A DNA stretch of 64,000 nucleotides, from the NCBI GenBank assembly GCA_021014325.1, contig CM037463.1:10671001-10735000 (forward strand), written 5' to 3'. The position numbers were made by a program, and so were the translations under genes. Of this stretch, positions 44,614-59,600 are shown piece by piece. The notes beneath the pieces are model-generated. The model was not told the DNA's origin. It was given only the letters and a program-made list of their open reading frames with translations, and searched no databases. The stretch's first letter is position 1. The number at the start of each line of letters is the position of its first letter. The stretch is from Plazaster borealis (lineage: Eukaryota > Echinodermata > Asteroidea > Forcipulatida > Labidiasteridae).

Positions 44614-47600
44614 GTAAGAATTTAAGAACTTAAGATTCAATTAGTTCTACATAAAGAGTGCGTAAAAATGGCTCTATGTACGAGTATTAGCATTCTACCT
44701 CCATGGTATTAATAAAAGTTGTAACCCTCGATGCTCCTGTCTGTTTCTGATCAGTCCATGATTATTAAATACAACGTAGATGCAGTAACAGATGCAATGT
44801 CCCTACTTGTAACTTTTATTGTAAACGTTGTAATTGTACTTTTTTGTAGGCCTACAGATTTTTCCCTTGGACTAGTCTTGTGTTAAAATGAAGAGATTTG
44901 TGTATTGGCGATCAGACCATTGCAGGCATAATTTCACAGTCTTCTTTAAATAGAGTATAACCAAGTTGAGGATTACTGGGGGAGTCTTAACCCATACCTC
45001 TGTTCCCCAAAGCCCCCTAGCCAACTCCCTTTCCTAACAGAAAAGGGGCATAAATTGTTGTTTTTATTTGCATATAGCTCAATAACTTGGCCTTTTGAAG
45101 AGGGCTCTATATAATTTTTGTACTCAAACCTGAAGCACTAAGCATAAAATACAGTGGTGTAATGCACTTATCACTTGGCCGGGGATGTAAAATTGGCCTG
45201 GTGTGATAGTTCCGGCCATTGCCTGCTACTGCCCCGCCAGGTGGTGGGGGACTTGCTTTTTGTACATTCCTGGCTTAACCCCAGCAACGGCATGCAGGGC
45301 ATCATTTTACAACCCCTGAATGATCCCGGCCCCGGACAGGGCATTTCTCACGATGATGCCGCGGCCCTGGCATGCGTGTCGTTTATCACAATTCTGGGCG
45401 GCCCCAACATGCAGGGTATTTGTCACAACACTTGGGATCCCGGCCCCGGCATGTGGGGCATGGGAAAAAAAAGTTCAACCTCGGCAAAGTCCCTGCTATT
45501 GTACCAGTATGGCGGGGCAACAAAATTGTACAATCTCGACCAAGTCCCCACTAGTGTCCTAGCTAGTGGGGCACAGTTTATGTCTATGTCCCGGCTTCTT
45601 CTTCCAAAGTCCTGGGTCCTCCAGGGCCGGGACTACAATTGATTAAGTGCATAACTAAGGAGGGAATGGGGGACGTGCCCCCCCCCATTGATGTCCGTGC
45701 CCCTTCCCCCATTTAAAAACTTTTGAGATGTTTAACAAGAGTAAAATGTTACATTTTATAAGCTTTAATGTGATAATTTCAATGTTTTAAAAACTATAGG
45801 GCCTATTCCATTTGCACGCAGATGATGTATAATTGTAAATGGCATAACAAGACTGAGTGCTGAAAAGCGTCTTGTTTAAAGAAAAGCATATTGGCCGTCG
45901 CCAGTAGTACCCCCCTGGAAAAAAAGGATGCGCTCCCTTGTGCCCCCCTAAAATGTTACCATATTTTTGCCGGGCGCTGATCAAATAATGACTGTACCCC
46001 ACTCATCAGGGCTAGAATTTTTGGAGAAAACGCACAAGTGGGCCTCACTTCAGAGTTTTAAACCATCATGGTGTTCCCTTTTGAATTCCCAGAATCAAGG
46101 ATTTAAGAAAGAAGCCCCGGTTTTTGTTTGTGATCATGAAGTTTACATGAATGGACTGATTTGTAGTAGGCCTAAGGGCACATGATCTGCAAATTTAAAT
46201 TCACACTTGAAACAGTATTGAAAAATTGCATGCATGACAGGTTATGAGGAAGTAATTAATGGGTTAGTTCAAAGAGGTTAAATACTAAGTACATGTGTCA
46301 GCATTTTAATGTGCGAAAGTTTTGTTTTTGTTTGCTTGTTTTTATTGTGAGTGGGAAGGGACCATGAAACATGCACCTTTTTTTTTTTACACTTACATGT
46401 ATACATTCAATAGACATTGTAGGTCCTTAATGTTGATTTTGTTCCATCAGATAGTCCAAGGGCCACGTCACACAGGGCAATTTTATTTACACACAAAAAC
46501 GGTTCCAGGCAATCTCCAAAAATATTTTCGTTTCATCTTTCACTAGTGTCAAAGGTCAGCATTAGGAAAAGCCTCGGCCCACAGTTAGGCCAACTCTATT
46601 TCCTGTTTAAAGACAAAGGACAGGGTTGGTGATTATCAAGAGAAAGAAAAATGATTCTAAGATTTAATCAAAAAGCTCACTGATTATAAAGTACAGGCTA
46701 CCTCCAGATACATATTTCCATCTGAAATACTTTCAAAGTGTCAAAGAAAATAGCATTTTGAAGAAACCCTTAATCAGCATTGCTTGTATTTCAATTTCCG
46801 CAATCAAAACAAGCACGTGTATGAAAGTGCACGAAATCTGATGGAAAAAAACCCTTTGTTTTTCATTGTTTTCACTGAAACTGGATTCACATTTTGATGA
46901 AATTAACACCTAGGCATGAGGTTGGTTGAATGGTGTAGTGTATTGACAATAGTTCTTGGATTTACTCTTGGATGTATACCTTTAAGCTATTTAGCTTTTA
47001 GCTACTTGTGTTCCTTTCTCATCTCACAAGTACATTCCATTGTATTCCCTGGGGAATAAGCCCTCAGAACAAATAAGTAGCCCATCCAACAAGGCAAACA
47101 CTTAGCATATGTTCTGCCCCAGATTGGCCTAACCATTAGAATTGGCATATTATTAACTACATACAATGTAATAGACCATGTAACCTGTGACCGCACATGT
47201 TTACAAAAGAGCCACAGAGCCTGGACTTCCTGCAGGCACAATTTGTACACAGCCCAAAACATCTAATCTGATATTTCATGCTGATTGCATTGTCTGATTT
47301 TTAACCACTTTTGATACAATGAAAGGGGGACACATCATCTCCTAACAGGTTCAGCTGTTATTTTTTATAGGCCTAATGCTCAAGTGAATTTATGATGAAA
47401 TAAAATTTGCTATTGCAAACTGCTTACCAACCAAAAGGACCTATGGTATGAATGCAAAAAATAGTTAATGGCCTGACTTTTCGACCCTAGCAGAGTCTTT
47501 CTCGAAGGCTAAATGACAAGACAACACACATGAACAGGTATTTGAGCGTAACAAAATCATTCAAGTGGAAATACATGAATAGAGGCAGAGAGCAAACAAA

Positions 47601-50600
47601 TTTAATTTATGTGGAAATTATAACACAAAATGTAAAATTTTCTTAACTGACCTGTGTTCTCGCCTGCCAGAAAAGCCCTGGAATGTACCGGGTCACTCTG
47701 TTTGTAAACAAACTTTAGGATCAGCCCAACTATGGTTGGTTATTGCACAAGATTTTAGAAATGACTGCGGCAACGCCTCAAGACTGCTTGCCCAGCAGTC
47801 ACAGTCATCATCTCTGATCAGTCTTGGGAAACTGGTTGCTGGTTCGCAAGCATCATATAACGTTCTCTTGTAATGCGGTCGGGGACAATGGGTCGCCAAT
47901 ACAAGAATCTCGACCCTGGTTAAAATGAATTAAGGTTGCGTAAACAACAAGGCCTATAAATTCAGTTTCTTAAAAGGTTCCATGGTTTTTGATATATGAC
48001 TTACAAGGCAAAAGCTATAAAACTGTATTTTTAACGTAATTTTCTTATTTTGAGGAAGTATTTTGCTCAGGACTGTCTGAAGATATCATTAAATTTTGCA
48101 TGAAAAAGAAAGTTTCTTGAATTTATAAACAGACATCATAAAATGGACTGGAAAATTTGTTTCAAAGTTATTTGTGTATTTTGTTTCAATGTGTGTCGTG
48201 GCCGAGCGGTCTACTGCATCAGATTCAAGTTCTGATGGCTGAATGCATCGTAGTGTGGGTTCGAGTCCTGGTCATGACACTTGTGTCCTTGTGCAAGGCA
48301 ATTAATCACAATTGCTTCTTTTAACCCAGGTGTATACATGGGAACCTGAGAGGGCTGAGACAGTATTGAGTTGGATTAACCTCTTAGCGCTAATTTAAGC
48401 AGCTTGTGGTTGTATGGTCCCCTGGGAGTTAAGAAAGTTAGAGGAATGGTCTAAAGGTATGCCTGATGAACAGGGATAATAATGTTGTAAAGCACCTTGA
48501 TCTAGCTACTGGGATATTTGCGCTATATAAGAACCAAGTATCATTATAATATCTAGGATATAGAAATCAACTCAAAGACTTTACGGTCCTGTGAATTATT
48601 ATAAATAAAAACTAAACAATTAAAAACTTGAAAAGATAATAAATAAATACCTACATATACAGGTACAGAGAGAGAACAAAAATGATATGAGATAAACATT
48701 CAGTGTTTGTGAAATATTTGTAATGTCCTTTTAAGTAGTGATTGTTGTTAATGTCATGTGAACAGACTATTATTTTGTATGTTTGTTTCTTTTATTCCCT
48801 ATTTAGATTGCGATTCCAGCGTGCAGTATGTGCTGGTCCCCTTGTTAATCCCGGATACTTCTGCCGATGGCCAGGTGAGTTTGGACACTTTTATCGAGGT
48901 TGCAAATAAAAATAATAATAATGATTTTCCAAAACTGAAATTAAATTTGGCTCACTTTATCAGAGATTTAAAGCGGGCCTGATACTTCATGGAGGCAATG
49001 GGAGACTTTGGAACGCTAGGTGGCAGCAGACTTACCAGGTAAATTGTCATTGTTTATGTATTTGAGCATGCGCACATTACCGAGAACAATGGATTTACCT
49101 GGTAAGTCTGCTGCCACCTAGCGTCCCAAAAGTCCCCCATTGCCTTGACCTTGATGCCCCCTGGTCATTGCCTTGGTGCCCCTTAAAATGTTTCAGTAGA
49201 TTTGTTTATTTCCCTCACAGAGGTGCCCTGTAAGCCTACTAAGGAAAAACTGCCTTGTCCTTTACAGAAACGAAGTATCAAGCCTACATTAATTGTTTAC
49301 CTTAGCTGCAGTTAGTAAAAATTCCATGATCGATGCATAATTACAAGGCGCTGAGCAGGTGATCTTGGCACCTAATTTCGATATGCACATATTCACCAGC
49401 TTGAATATTTTGTGTTATGAGAGTGTCAAATAATACAGTGTGATCCATCAATTAACATAGTGTTGACGTAGGTGTATAATGTGGTACATGTACCTATAAT
49501 TGTAAAGATCACTGGACTATGCTGAAACTATAGGAGTAAAAAATTTGAGTTATGTTCATGTGATAAACGTCGACTGAAATAAGATGCTGATGAGGTCATT
49601 TAATGTGTGATTGCGTGTCATGCCCGGGCGGTTAAGAGCACATGACTCAAACTCTGGTGTTTCTGATCAGCAGAATGTGGGTTCGAGTACCGGTCTTGAC
49701 ACTTGTGTCCTTGAGCAAGATACTTTACCATTATTGCTTTGCCCTTCAGATGGGATGTAAAGCCATACAGTGTACAATGTAGGTCCTGTGTGTTGTGTAG
49801 TGCACATAAAAGAACACTACACTTATCACGAAGAGAAGGAGTTTGCCCAGTGATCTGGCAGTGGCTACTTAATGCTCCGCAGCACCTTATAAACCCTTCA
49901 GATGCTTCATAAATTGGTTATATAATTTTTTTTAAATCAAAAACCTGTCTTAAAATGTTTCTGTTTGTTCAAGCGCCTTGAGAACCTTATTGGCAGATGC
50001 GTGTGCTATATGAGACTATGCATTGCTGAACAAATTAGTCAATAGCACTCCACACTATTGGTCACTATGGTCATGCAAGTACCCGGATCTCAGACAATGT
50101 TTTAAATTTCAGTGACATACGCACCAGTACATGTCAAAGCCATTGTCAGTGTTTTGTGATTACTCACATATGTATTATAATACTGGGCTCTTATATAGCG
50201 CTTTATCACACCCCTAGGGGCGTATCAAGGCGGTCAGTCATTTTTTCTTCAAGGTATGCGAAGCTACGTTGAAGTATGAGACATATTCCTATTTAGCACC
50301 ATGTATTGTAATGGTTTACAAGGTGCTGTGGCGCAATATGCTGCCAAACAAACCAGGAACACCGGGGCGAACCCCTTCTCTTTACGATATGTGCACTGGG
50401 TTCTTTAACGTGCATTACACAACACACGGGACTTACGTCTTTACGTCCCATCTGAAGGACAAAGCAAAAATGCTTTAGTGTCTTGTTAACGGACACAAGG
50501 GACTCGAACCCACACTCTGCTGATCAGAAACACAAGAGCTTGAGTCCAGTGTTCTTATCCGCTCGGCCACGACACGCCATCATTGTACTACTGCCGTCTG

Positions 50601-53600
50601 GCACGCGGTAATCGTGTAAGTGGTGGAAAGTTTGTCTGACATCCGGGTATTTTGAGCAAAAGTGACATCATGAGTGCAGAGTGCTATTCTAAACAAGATG
50701 TGTTAGGTTTGTTTATGTTTGGTAATGACTCTGAAAATTAATGGCAAAGTTACTTGGTAAGAAGTACAGCAGCTTTGGATAGTATAATGCATTTTGAGAA
50801 CTTTTCACTGCGAAGTTCTGCGGTTATGGAAAAAGATATCACTTTTTATCCCCAAAAATTTGAATCTGAGAAGCGTTACTGCATTAACATTTCTCAGTTA
50901 GTGTATTCCAATTGCAGATTATTCTTCCTGCGTGGACATAACCGCTCCAGATTTTCAGCAAAATCTCAAAAACGCTACCACCTTTTGAAATGAAATTTTC
51001 ACAGGTTAGTTTTATGGTATATCTACAACTACATGTATATAGGATTGAAATAAACAGTGGGTACCAATTACCAAACGTATACAATCCCTTTAAGGCTGCC
51101 GTATTTGTTCAGTTGCTAGGTAACTGATTTAATGCAAAAAATACTGGACCCTGGCAGGTGTATTTGCAGGTATTTGAAGCCCATCATTCGAAAACTAACT
51201 AACTTTTGGGGGATTTTTTATTTATTTTTTAAATACCAGACCTAGAATGCAGTTGTGTTGAGGGTAACTACTGCAGTCTGTCTACTCATACTTGTGAGGT
51301 GTGTCAAATCACGACTGAGGAGTGTACTTCGCCTTGTCCTTACCCTTGCCAAAATGGCGGACTTTGTAAATCGGAAACTGCAAGCTGCAGTTGTCCGACC
51401 GGATACGTTGGTGAAGATTGCAGCATCATCGAAACTGCTCCGTCCGTGACTGAATCACCGCACCCACCAGTCCAGCCAAGTCCATGTGAGCGCGAATGTT
51501 TAAATGGTGGAAGATGTGTGAGTGGCACTTGTGTTTGCCTGCAAGGGTATTACCTCCCCGACTGTAGCCTTTGCGTACCTCACCAGCACCCAACGAAATG
51601 TCTGGACCACTGCGGAGTGGAGTGCCTTAACAGTGGAGACTGTCTTACCACATACCGGAAGTGCCACTGTACTGAAGGTAAAAAAGAAATTGCTGCAAAG
51701 AAGTTGATGCTTTTTGGGATAGGGTTGAAAATTCATCTGATTATTACCTTGAATTGTCCATCTATTTTATTTGCCCCAATTTCTTTTCATCTTCAAGATT
51801 CAATAGACAGCTAGTTTGCCCTTAAAGGGAGTTTATACTTTTGGTAAAATTGTCAAAGACCAGTATCCTCACTTGGTGTATCCCAACATACATGAAACAA
51901 CAAACCTGTGAAAGTTTAAGCTCAATCGGTCATTGCAATCACCAGAAAAAAAAAGTGGGGAAAAACCTTAAGTGTTTTCACTGTTTTCAAACATCGAGTT
52001 TTTGACTCATGAGATCAAAACTAATTGTTTCATTCATTTCTCAAAAACTATAGCATTTAAAGTAAAATATTTCAAAGAGAGTTTCCCATCATAACCATCT
52101 TTATACCACGTAAGTTATGTGTGAATCTGTGAACATAAATTTATATTTTTACGCTTACCAATGTTACAAACACCCTTTAAAGGCAGGGTTTACTTTTGGT
52201 AATTACTGCACAAGTTAATGACCATAAACTTACTCACATGTAGTAAAGAGCACTGGAGAGCTGTTGATTATTATAAAACATTGTTAGAAACGACCCCCTT
52301 TGAAGTAATTGTATTTTTTGAGTTAGGGTTAAATTTTCTCCCAAAAACTTTAATCTGAGAAAGGCCTCAGGTTTAGCCTTTCTCGGGCATCTGAAAGCAC
52401 ACAACTCTATGCAAAATGGGTGTTTTTCCTTTTTTTTTTTTTTTTTTTTTTGCAATTTTGATGACCAATATTGAACCCAAATTTTCACCTTTTTTTGTGT
52501 GTGCATATGTTGTGACACACCAAGTGAGGTAACTGGTCTTTGACAGTTACCAAAAAGTAAACCCTGCCTTTAAAGACAGTGGACACGATTGGTAATTGTC
52601 AAAGACCAGTCTTCTCACTTGGTGTATCTCAACATATGCATAAAATAACAAGCCTGTGAAAATTTGAGCTCAATTGGTCATCGAGGTTGTGAGATAACAA
52701 TGAAAGAAAAAAACAACCTTGTCACACGGAGTTCTGTGCTTTCAGATGCAAGTTGATTTCGAGACCTCATCTAATTTTGAGGTCTCGAAATCAAATTCGT
52801 GGAAAATTACTTCTTTCTCGAAAACTACTCCACTTCAGAGGGAGCCGTTTCTCACAATGTTTTATACTATCAACCTCTCCCCAATACTTGTTACCAAGTT
52901 AGGTTTTATGCTAATAAATATTTTGAGTAATTACCAATAGTGTCCACTGCCTTTAAAGCACATATACAAAATTGTCAAAGACCAGCATCCACTCTTTATT
53001 TGATCCAACATACATGTACGTAAAGTAACAAAACTGTGAACGTTTAGGCTCAATCGGTCATTGGAGTCACAAGGATATATAGGTAATCCCCATATATGTT
53101 TTTGCTATTTGAAAACATATAGATTTGGTCTCGCTAGAGCAAAACTAATTGTTTGACTTCTTTCTCAAAAACATTTCAGGCCAAAAACAATTTATTTTGA
53201 GGGAAGTTTTCCACCATGACCATCTTTATAGCATGTGAAATATGCACAAATCTGTTAGAATTTATTTTTCCAATCTTACCTATATTGTGCACACCCATTT
53301 AAAAATAATTTTAAAAAAATAACCGGCAACTATTTTCAGCAGGTTAATTGTCAAAACAAAATTGCAGTAAGACAATAAACAAAGCTTTCGTCAAATTATC
53401 ATAATTTTTAGGGTATTGGTTTGTTTTTCGTTCCTGTTCTCAGCACAAGAATGATTGAGAAAATATCACTGAAATATGTGCAATATTTTCTGTTGGCTGA
53501 CACTAAAAAAAAAGTTGTTTGGTTATATGTAGACAAAACAAAATTGCCGTAAGACAATAAACAAAGCTTTCGTCAAATTATCATAATTTTGGTGAGTTTT

Positions 53601-56600
53601 GGTTTGTTTTTCGTCCCTGTTCTCAGCACAAGAATGATTGAGAAAATATCACTGAAATATGTGCAAAATTTTCTGTCGGCTGACACTAAAAAAATAAGTT
53701 GTTTGGTTATATGTAGATTACAGTGGCGAAGATTGTACCCTTTGCATTCCGTCCAAAAATTCAAGGAACTGCGCCGACCACTGCTCCGTTCTGTGTACAA
53801 ACGACGCAACTTGCAATGCAAAGACCGGCAAATGTGAATGCACAAGTGGATGGACAGGCAGTGCGTGCCAAGAGCCCTGCTCACAGGGAAAGTACGGGCA
53901 GAACTGCTTGGGGCGGTGTGAGTGCCTACTCGGACCATGTGACCCAGTAACTGGACGTTGTCTGTGCGATCCGAACTCTCCGAAGGGCCCCAACTGTGCT
54001 GTTCCTTGTGATTGCTTTGTGGATGGGCTGTGCCAAACACAACCCTACTGCCCACCAGGTAGGTTTTACTTGTACCTTTTTTCCTTTTTAAAGAAAGACC
54101 ATTATTTATCTTCTTCCCTACAATCAACCAGCAGTTGAAATCGCGCAGAAGTTTCCTTTTTTTCTGTCCGACCCCTTGAAGCCAGAGCATCATCCAGACA
54201 ACTCAAACTCTGGGAAGACATAACTGGAGCAATTTCCTGATGACGCCCACATGGCCATCAACCCTCGCGAGTCACTGCCTCCAGGTTTCAATCAACCGTG
54301 GATAAAAAGGCGCAGTCTTAACAGGCTGCGCTCAGGTGTGTGAAAGTACAAAAGAAACATGCAGAAGTGGGGATATTCCACAGCTGCTGCAGACTACGAC
54401 TGCGGACAAGGACCCCAGACTAATGGACCACCTACTAACCTGTGGCATGCTGCATAACACCTGCACCATGTGAAGGACCTTGCAGAGGGCAATTACAATG
54501 GACTCAAAGTTGCCCAACATTGGCAAGCAGTTGTGTGATAACACGAAATGATTGATGATCATCAACCAAGCAAGGTTCACCTGTGTGCCCAGATGTAGAT
54601 GTAATCTTGTTCCCATCATGTATGCATGTACGGTGGCCTAATTTTGGGCATGGGCATCAATCTTGGGGGGGGGGTCCCCTTAGTTACACCACTGACTGTT
54701 CTAATCATGTCATTCATATGTCTTCCACATTATGATACATGTAGAGCGAAGACATTTTTGATTATCTTGTGTGATTATCTGGGCCCAATTACATGGAGCT
54801 GATTAAACACAAGGAGTTTGGCAGAATAAAGTTACTAAGTTACAAAGTCAAAACTCCATGTATTATTTCTTACCATGAAATGTTTTCTTCCTTATTTTTG
54901 CTCAGCGTAAAATGTGTTAAGAAGTATTTTCTGCTTAAGCAGCTTTATGAAATTGGGTCCAGCTAGTCTTAATATAAATGACCCAAGGAAAGCTTTCAAA
55001 AGGAAGCCCTGTTTTTTGATGAGAAAAATTACTTTTTGTATATAGATATTTTTGTAATCATTTATCATTCATCTTGTTTTGTTAAATGTTGTTGTGATAT
55101 ATTTTCATTCGTTTTAATTTACACTTTTATGTTGTTTAGAGAAGTAAATTTATTTTTATGTTAAAACAGTCATATTAGATAGATAGATAGATATATACAT
55201 TACAGAGATGTCGTGACAAAATGGTCTAATGCATTGAACTCAAGTTCTGGCTGAGTCATCAGAGTGTGGGTTCGAATCCCGTTCATGACACTTGTATTCT
55301 TAAGCAATAGGCCTATCTAACTATAAATGCTTCTAATCACCCAGAAGTAAATGGGTACCTGCGAGGGTAGATATTGTTGATGTGAATGATTTGCAACCTG
55401 GGCACCAATTTTATTGCTGGTGCTGCATACTCCAAAGGAGATGAGATGATTTCAAGAGTGCCCAAGGCCCAATGAACAGGGGTAGTAATAGTAGAGCAAG
55501 GCGCTAATTTTTAAAGTGCCTAATAAATGTCTTTTATTATAGATAGATATTGTAGATAGATAAAACTGTATTATCCCACAGAGGGAAAGTTCAAAATGGC
55601 TGTGATGAAAACAGGAGACAAAACAAACATTTATCATAGATTGAAAACATATACAGGCATGATATTCTTCCTACTTTAGTCTGATTTTCGATTTGTCTGC
55701 CCTTGGAAAAATCAGAAAAGCTGCAATTAAATAGACTGAAAAGTCTATTAAACCCTACACCAAACAAGTAGGTCAGCCCTAGCCCTTGTGCTCAATAAAA
55801 TGTTCCTACTTTTTGCCAAGGGCCAAATATCATGCCTGCATATAGCAAACATAGCTTGACTGTAAAAATTACAAAACCTCAGGTAAAAACACAATCTACA
55901 GGTTTTAAGCAATGTCATGAATGTAGCATTACAACAGGGATTGTACTGAACTGTCAAAACATTTTGTTCTGTTGTTTTAGTCGGAAGTCCTCCAGAGAGT
56001 CCAACTTCTCCAGTCTTTGGCCCCACCACCCCGGGTCAACAGGGAAGCGGTGGGCTGATAGGTGATTCACTCGCTAACCAGGAGAAGTTTCCAATGATGG
56101 TCGCCATTATGGCCACAGCTGCTGGGGCCATTGTTCTACTGCTTGTAGTCATTGTACTGATTGCATTCCTCGTTAAAAATCGGCGACAAAACACAAGGTC
56201 AGGGGCAATGGAAAAAACATTGAACGATTAAGCTCTTTTCAGTTTTTGTTTATTTTTTTTCATTTTTTTTTTCATTATGGAAACATTGGCTGCGTTCGAT
56301 TAACTTCCTCGGGTCAACCCCGGTGTACTCAGGGTGAGCCTCTGACATGAGCTAATCGAACGCTAAGTTCCCCCAGCATTCACACCAATACATATTGGGA
56401 TAGCCGACTGGAACTACTTTCATTGAGTGCATTACGTCTGTGGATCCACGAAAAAGATCGTAAAATGATTATTCTCAAGGTAAAACTGCAACGTTAAATT
56501 TATTTTACAAGCCCACGTTGATACAAAAGTACTCGTCTTTGAATAACAAAATTCTTAATCCTCACAAAGTCGCTGTTTTAAGGGTGAAAATGTGTGTCAA

Positions 56601-59600
56601 ACTTCCTGAAAGTGTCCCGCTGAATTACAAACAAAATGGTGGCTATTGAGAAAGTTTTTCGTTGTGACGTCGTGAACCTGGGTCAGCCCCAAGTGACCCC
56701 TCCTCAAGTAGGGTACTACGAGCTGACCCGGGTGAGCCCCGAGAATGACGTCAAAGTTGTTTGAATGCACCGGGGGGAGACCTGGGTCGACCCGGGGAAG
56801 TAAATTAAACGCACCCAATGACTCTCCGAGCCAACCAGAAATTCATTTTGATTCTAAGATAAATTGGAACAAATAGAAATTGCTGTTGCAAAGTGCTTAC
56901 CAACCAAAAGGACCTATGGTATAAATGCTTAAAAATAGTGAGTGGCCCAGAGTCTTTCTGGGAGGCCATTTACTGCTATTTTTTGCATTTATGGTTGGTA
57001 TAAGCAGTTTGCAACAGCTAGTTCTATTTTCTCCTCTTTTATTTGGATGATTTTCTTTTGTGTGACAGTTCACACAAAAACGTTTTTTCTGTGTATCGAC
57101 AAATTCAAAAATTTCTCCTTGACTCTACAAATACACTGTAGACTAATGTTACTTTAACACAAAGTTGAGAAGTTTAAGCCTCAGGGAGTGTTTTCCTTCC
57201 TCATTGGTTGCGGGTGTTTTCACAAAAAACAAATCTGCGCTCCAAAGAGATCTTTCTGTGAAACTGCAGAATGTTATTATTAAAGAAGTTAACCTTTTCA
57301 GGAACAAAGCTGTTCATTGATCCTGAAAATGTTTTCTCTAAAAACTGTTTTCTCTTTGTTTTGTTTTGTTTTGTTACTTTGTTTCTGTACTATGGGTGGG
57401 AGGGGGGGTTATGTTTGTTTGTGTTTTAATTCATTTTGTCTGACCATTTCCTCATTCAGGTCAGTCCCTGATAGTTTTCCTGTGTTTGTTGATTTTCTTG
57501 TCTACAGGAAATTGGAGCATACTGAGGAAGCAGAGCAGATCCCAATGGCCACCGGTGTTGCAGGTAATTCCCTGGCCTTCATCTGTCCTGCAAAATCAGA
57601 TTTTTGTCATAACTGTTTCAATTAATGCTAGTGAGAATAAAGCAAAATTGTTATATCATCAATCATTATAAATTTACAACAGGTATTTTAATAATAGTAA
57701 GTAAGGTTTGCGGTGACACCATGTAAGAAATCTCTGGTTTTTGTTAGTAGTGGTGGCTCTGAGAAGAGCCGGTTTCTGCTCGACGTTTCGATCAGTATAC
57801 TCTGACCGTTTTTTGGAGAATGCTGGACTCTGCTGTGTGTGTGAGCTTATGTAGGTTTGGCTGGGTTTCAGTGTTGAATGGGTTCGCACCACTACTCAAA
57901 AAAAGAAGAAGAGATTTCTTAAATGGTGTCACAGCAAACCTTAATGCTTCCACCATGCATAGCTTCAAGTCGTATGTTAAATATATTATAAGTTATCAAA
58001 TAATAAACCACAAGCAGTTTGCGGTTGAATGGCTTCTGACTGGCACCCCCCCGAACAAAGATATTGACAAAATAGGCAGACTGCCAACATAGGGCTAGAT
58101 AGCTCAGTTGGTAGAGCACCGGCACGTTAAACCGGAGGTCGTTGGTTCAAATCCCGCTCTTGTCAATTTTTCTTTGTTCAATCCAAAATCATATATTATA
58201 AGTTATCACACACACGCAAGTGGAATATGACGAGGCCAAATGCCGAGGTGGATATGGGACGCAGACGCACTATAGTTTTCCGTTGTCCACGAGCGCATGT
58301 GTGATAACGATTACGAGGAGTTAGAACAGCGTGTGATATGGGCCGCACAATATTGGTTTATATCACACCTATTGTTGCTACGGGTCGACCAATCAGAATC
58401 AAGGATTCAAGTTTGCTTGAAGATTATGCTAAATAGGCCTACAAGCTTCATCAATCATCAGAGACAGTTGCTTTTTTAAAGGGGACCGTATACCTTTGGT
58501 TTTTGGAACTGTTCGATTGTTTTAATCCTATATAAATGTAGATATATACAATAAAACTTACCTGTGAAAATTTCATTTTAATAGTTGTTAGCGTTTTTGA
58601 GATATCGCCAACAATTCGAAGCGGTTGTGTCCACACAGGAAGAATAATCCGTAATTGAAATACACAATCTGAGAAACGTATCTGATAGTAACGTTTCTCA
58701 GATTCAAATTTTGGGCGATAAAAACTGATATCTTTTTTCATAACCATATTAATTTGAAGTTAAAAGATAATTCTCAAAAATGCTTTATACTATCGAAAGA
58801 TGCTGTAGTTCTAAACAAGTGAGTTTTTATTGCCATTAATTTTAAGAGTGATTACCAAACGTATACCTTCCCTTTAATGCATTTTCAGATTTTTATGAAT
58901 TTGTAATTGCAAAATAAAGCCATTGATGCAGATTTAAGGTACATGTTTTTTCAAATGAATAGGCCTAGCAGAGACGGAAGCTCATTGCCCTCAAAAAGTA
59001 CATACCTTTCAGGATGCATGTGTCATTCAACCAACCGGGCTTGGCAGGTTGGGTCGAGCAGTGTCGTGCACCAGACTTAAGTTCTGATGGTTTAAGCCCG
59101 GTTCATACTTCCTGTGAATAAATGCGATACGAATGTTGACGTCACAAATTGGCAATGAACAATTCGCAGGAGTTGAGCTGTGCTCAACTCCTGCGAACAT
59201 TCGCCGCGAAAACAGAGCTGTGACGTCAAAGTGACGTCCAGATTCGCTTCGCATTCGCATTCGCAGGAAGTATGAACGGGGCTTTAGTCGCCAGGGAGTG
59301 GGTTCGATTCCAAGAAGGACACTTGGGTCCTTAAGGCAAGACATGTAACTATAGCTGCATGCTTTTCTTCACCAAGGAGTAAATGGGTACCTGTAAGAGC
59401 AGAGATGGTTCTTGTGATTGATTTAGCTTAGTGCGCTACATACTTGGCAGTGCAGGCTGTACACCCCCAAGGGAGTTGAGATTGTTTAAGGAGTTAAAAA
59501 AATGGCTCAGTGACATGGAGTAACAATGTTCGAGTGCCATGAGCGTCACTGTGCGATGGATTTCAGTGCTTATACAAAAAAACCAATATTATTAGAAATC

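Noticed and set aside
45175..45642. 155-codon open frame
   Set aside because: Lies wholly inside a GC-rich repeat with inverted ends in intron 1; no recognisable domain.
48193..48290. Functional tRNA-Leu gene
   Set aside because: The tRNA-like head continues into the same long body in several copies, which is typical of a SINE.
53573..54193. 206-codon minus-strand open frame
   Set aside because: It is the antisense of exon 4 of the EGF receptor, where Cys-rich coding on the plus strand has clear splice sites.
58092..58164. Functional tRNA-Asn gene
   Set aside because: Anticodon loop lacks U33 and the acceptor arms do not pair; more likely a SINE head or tRNA pseudogene.
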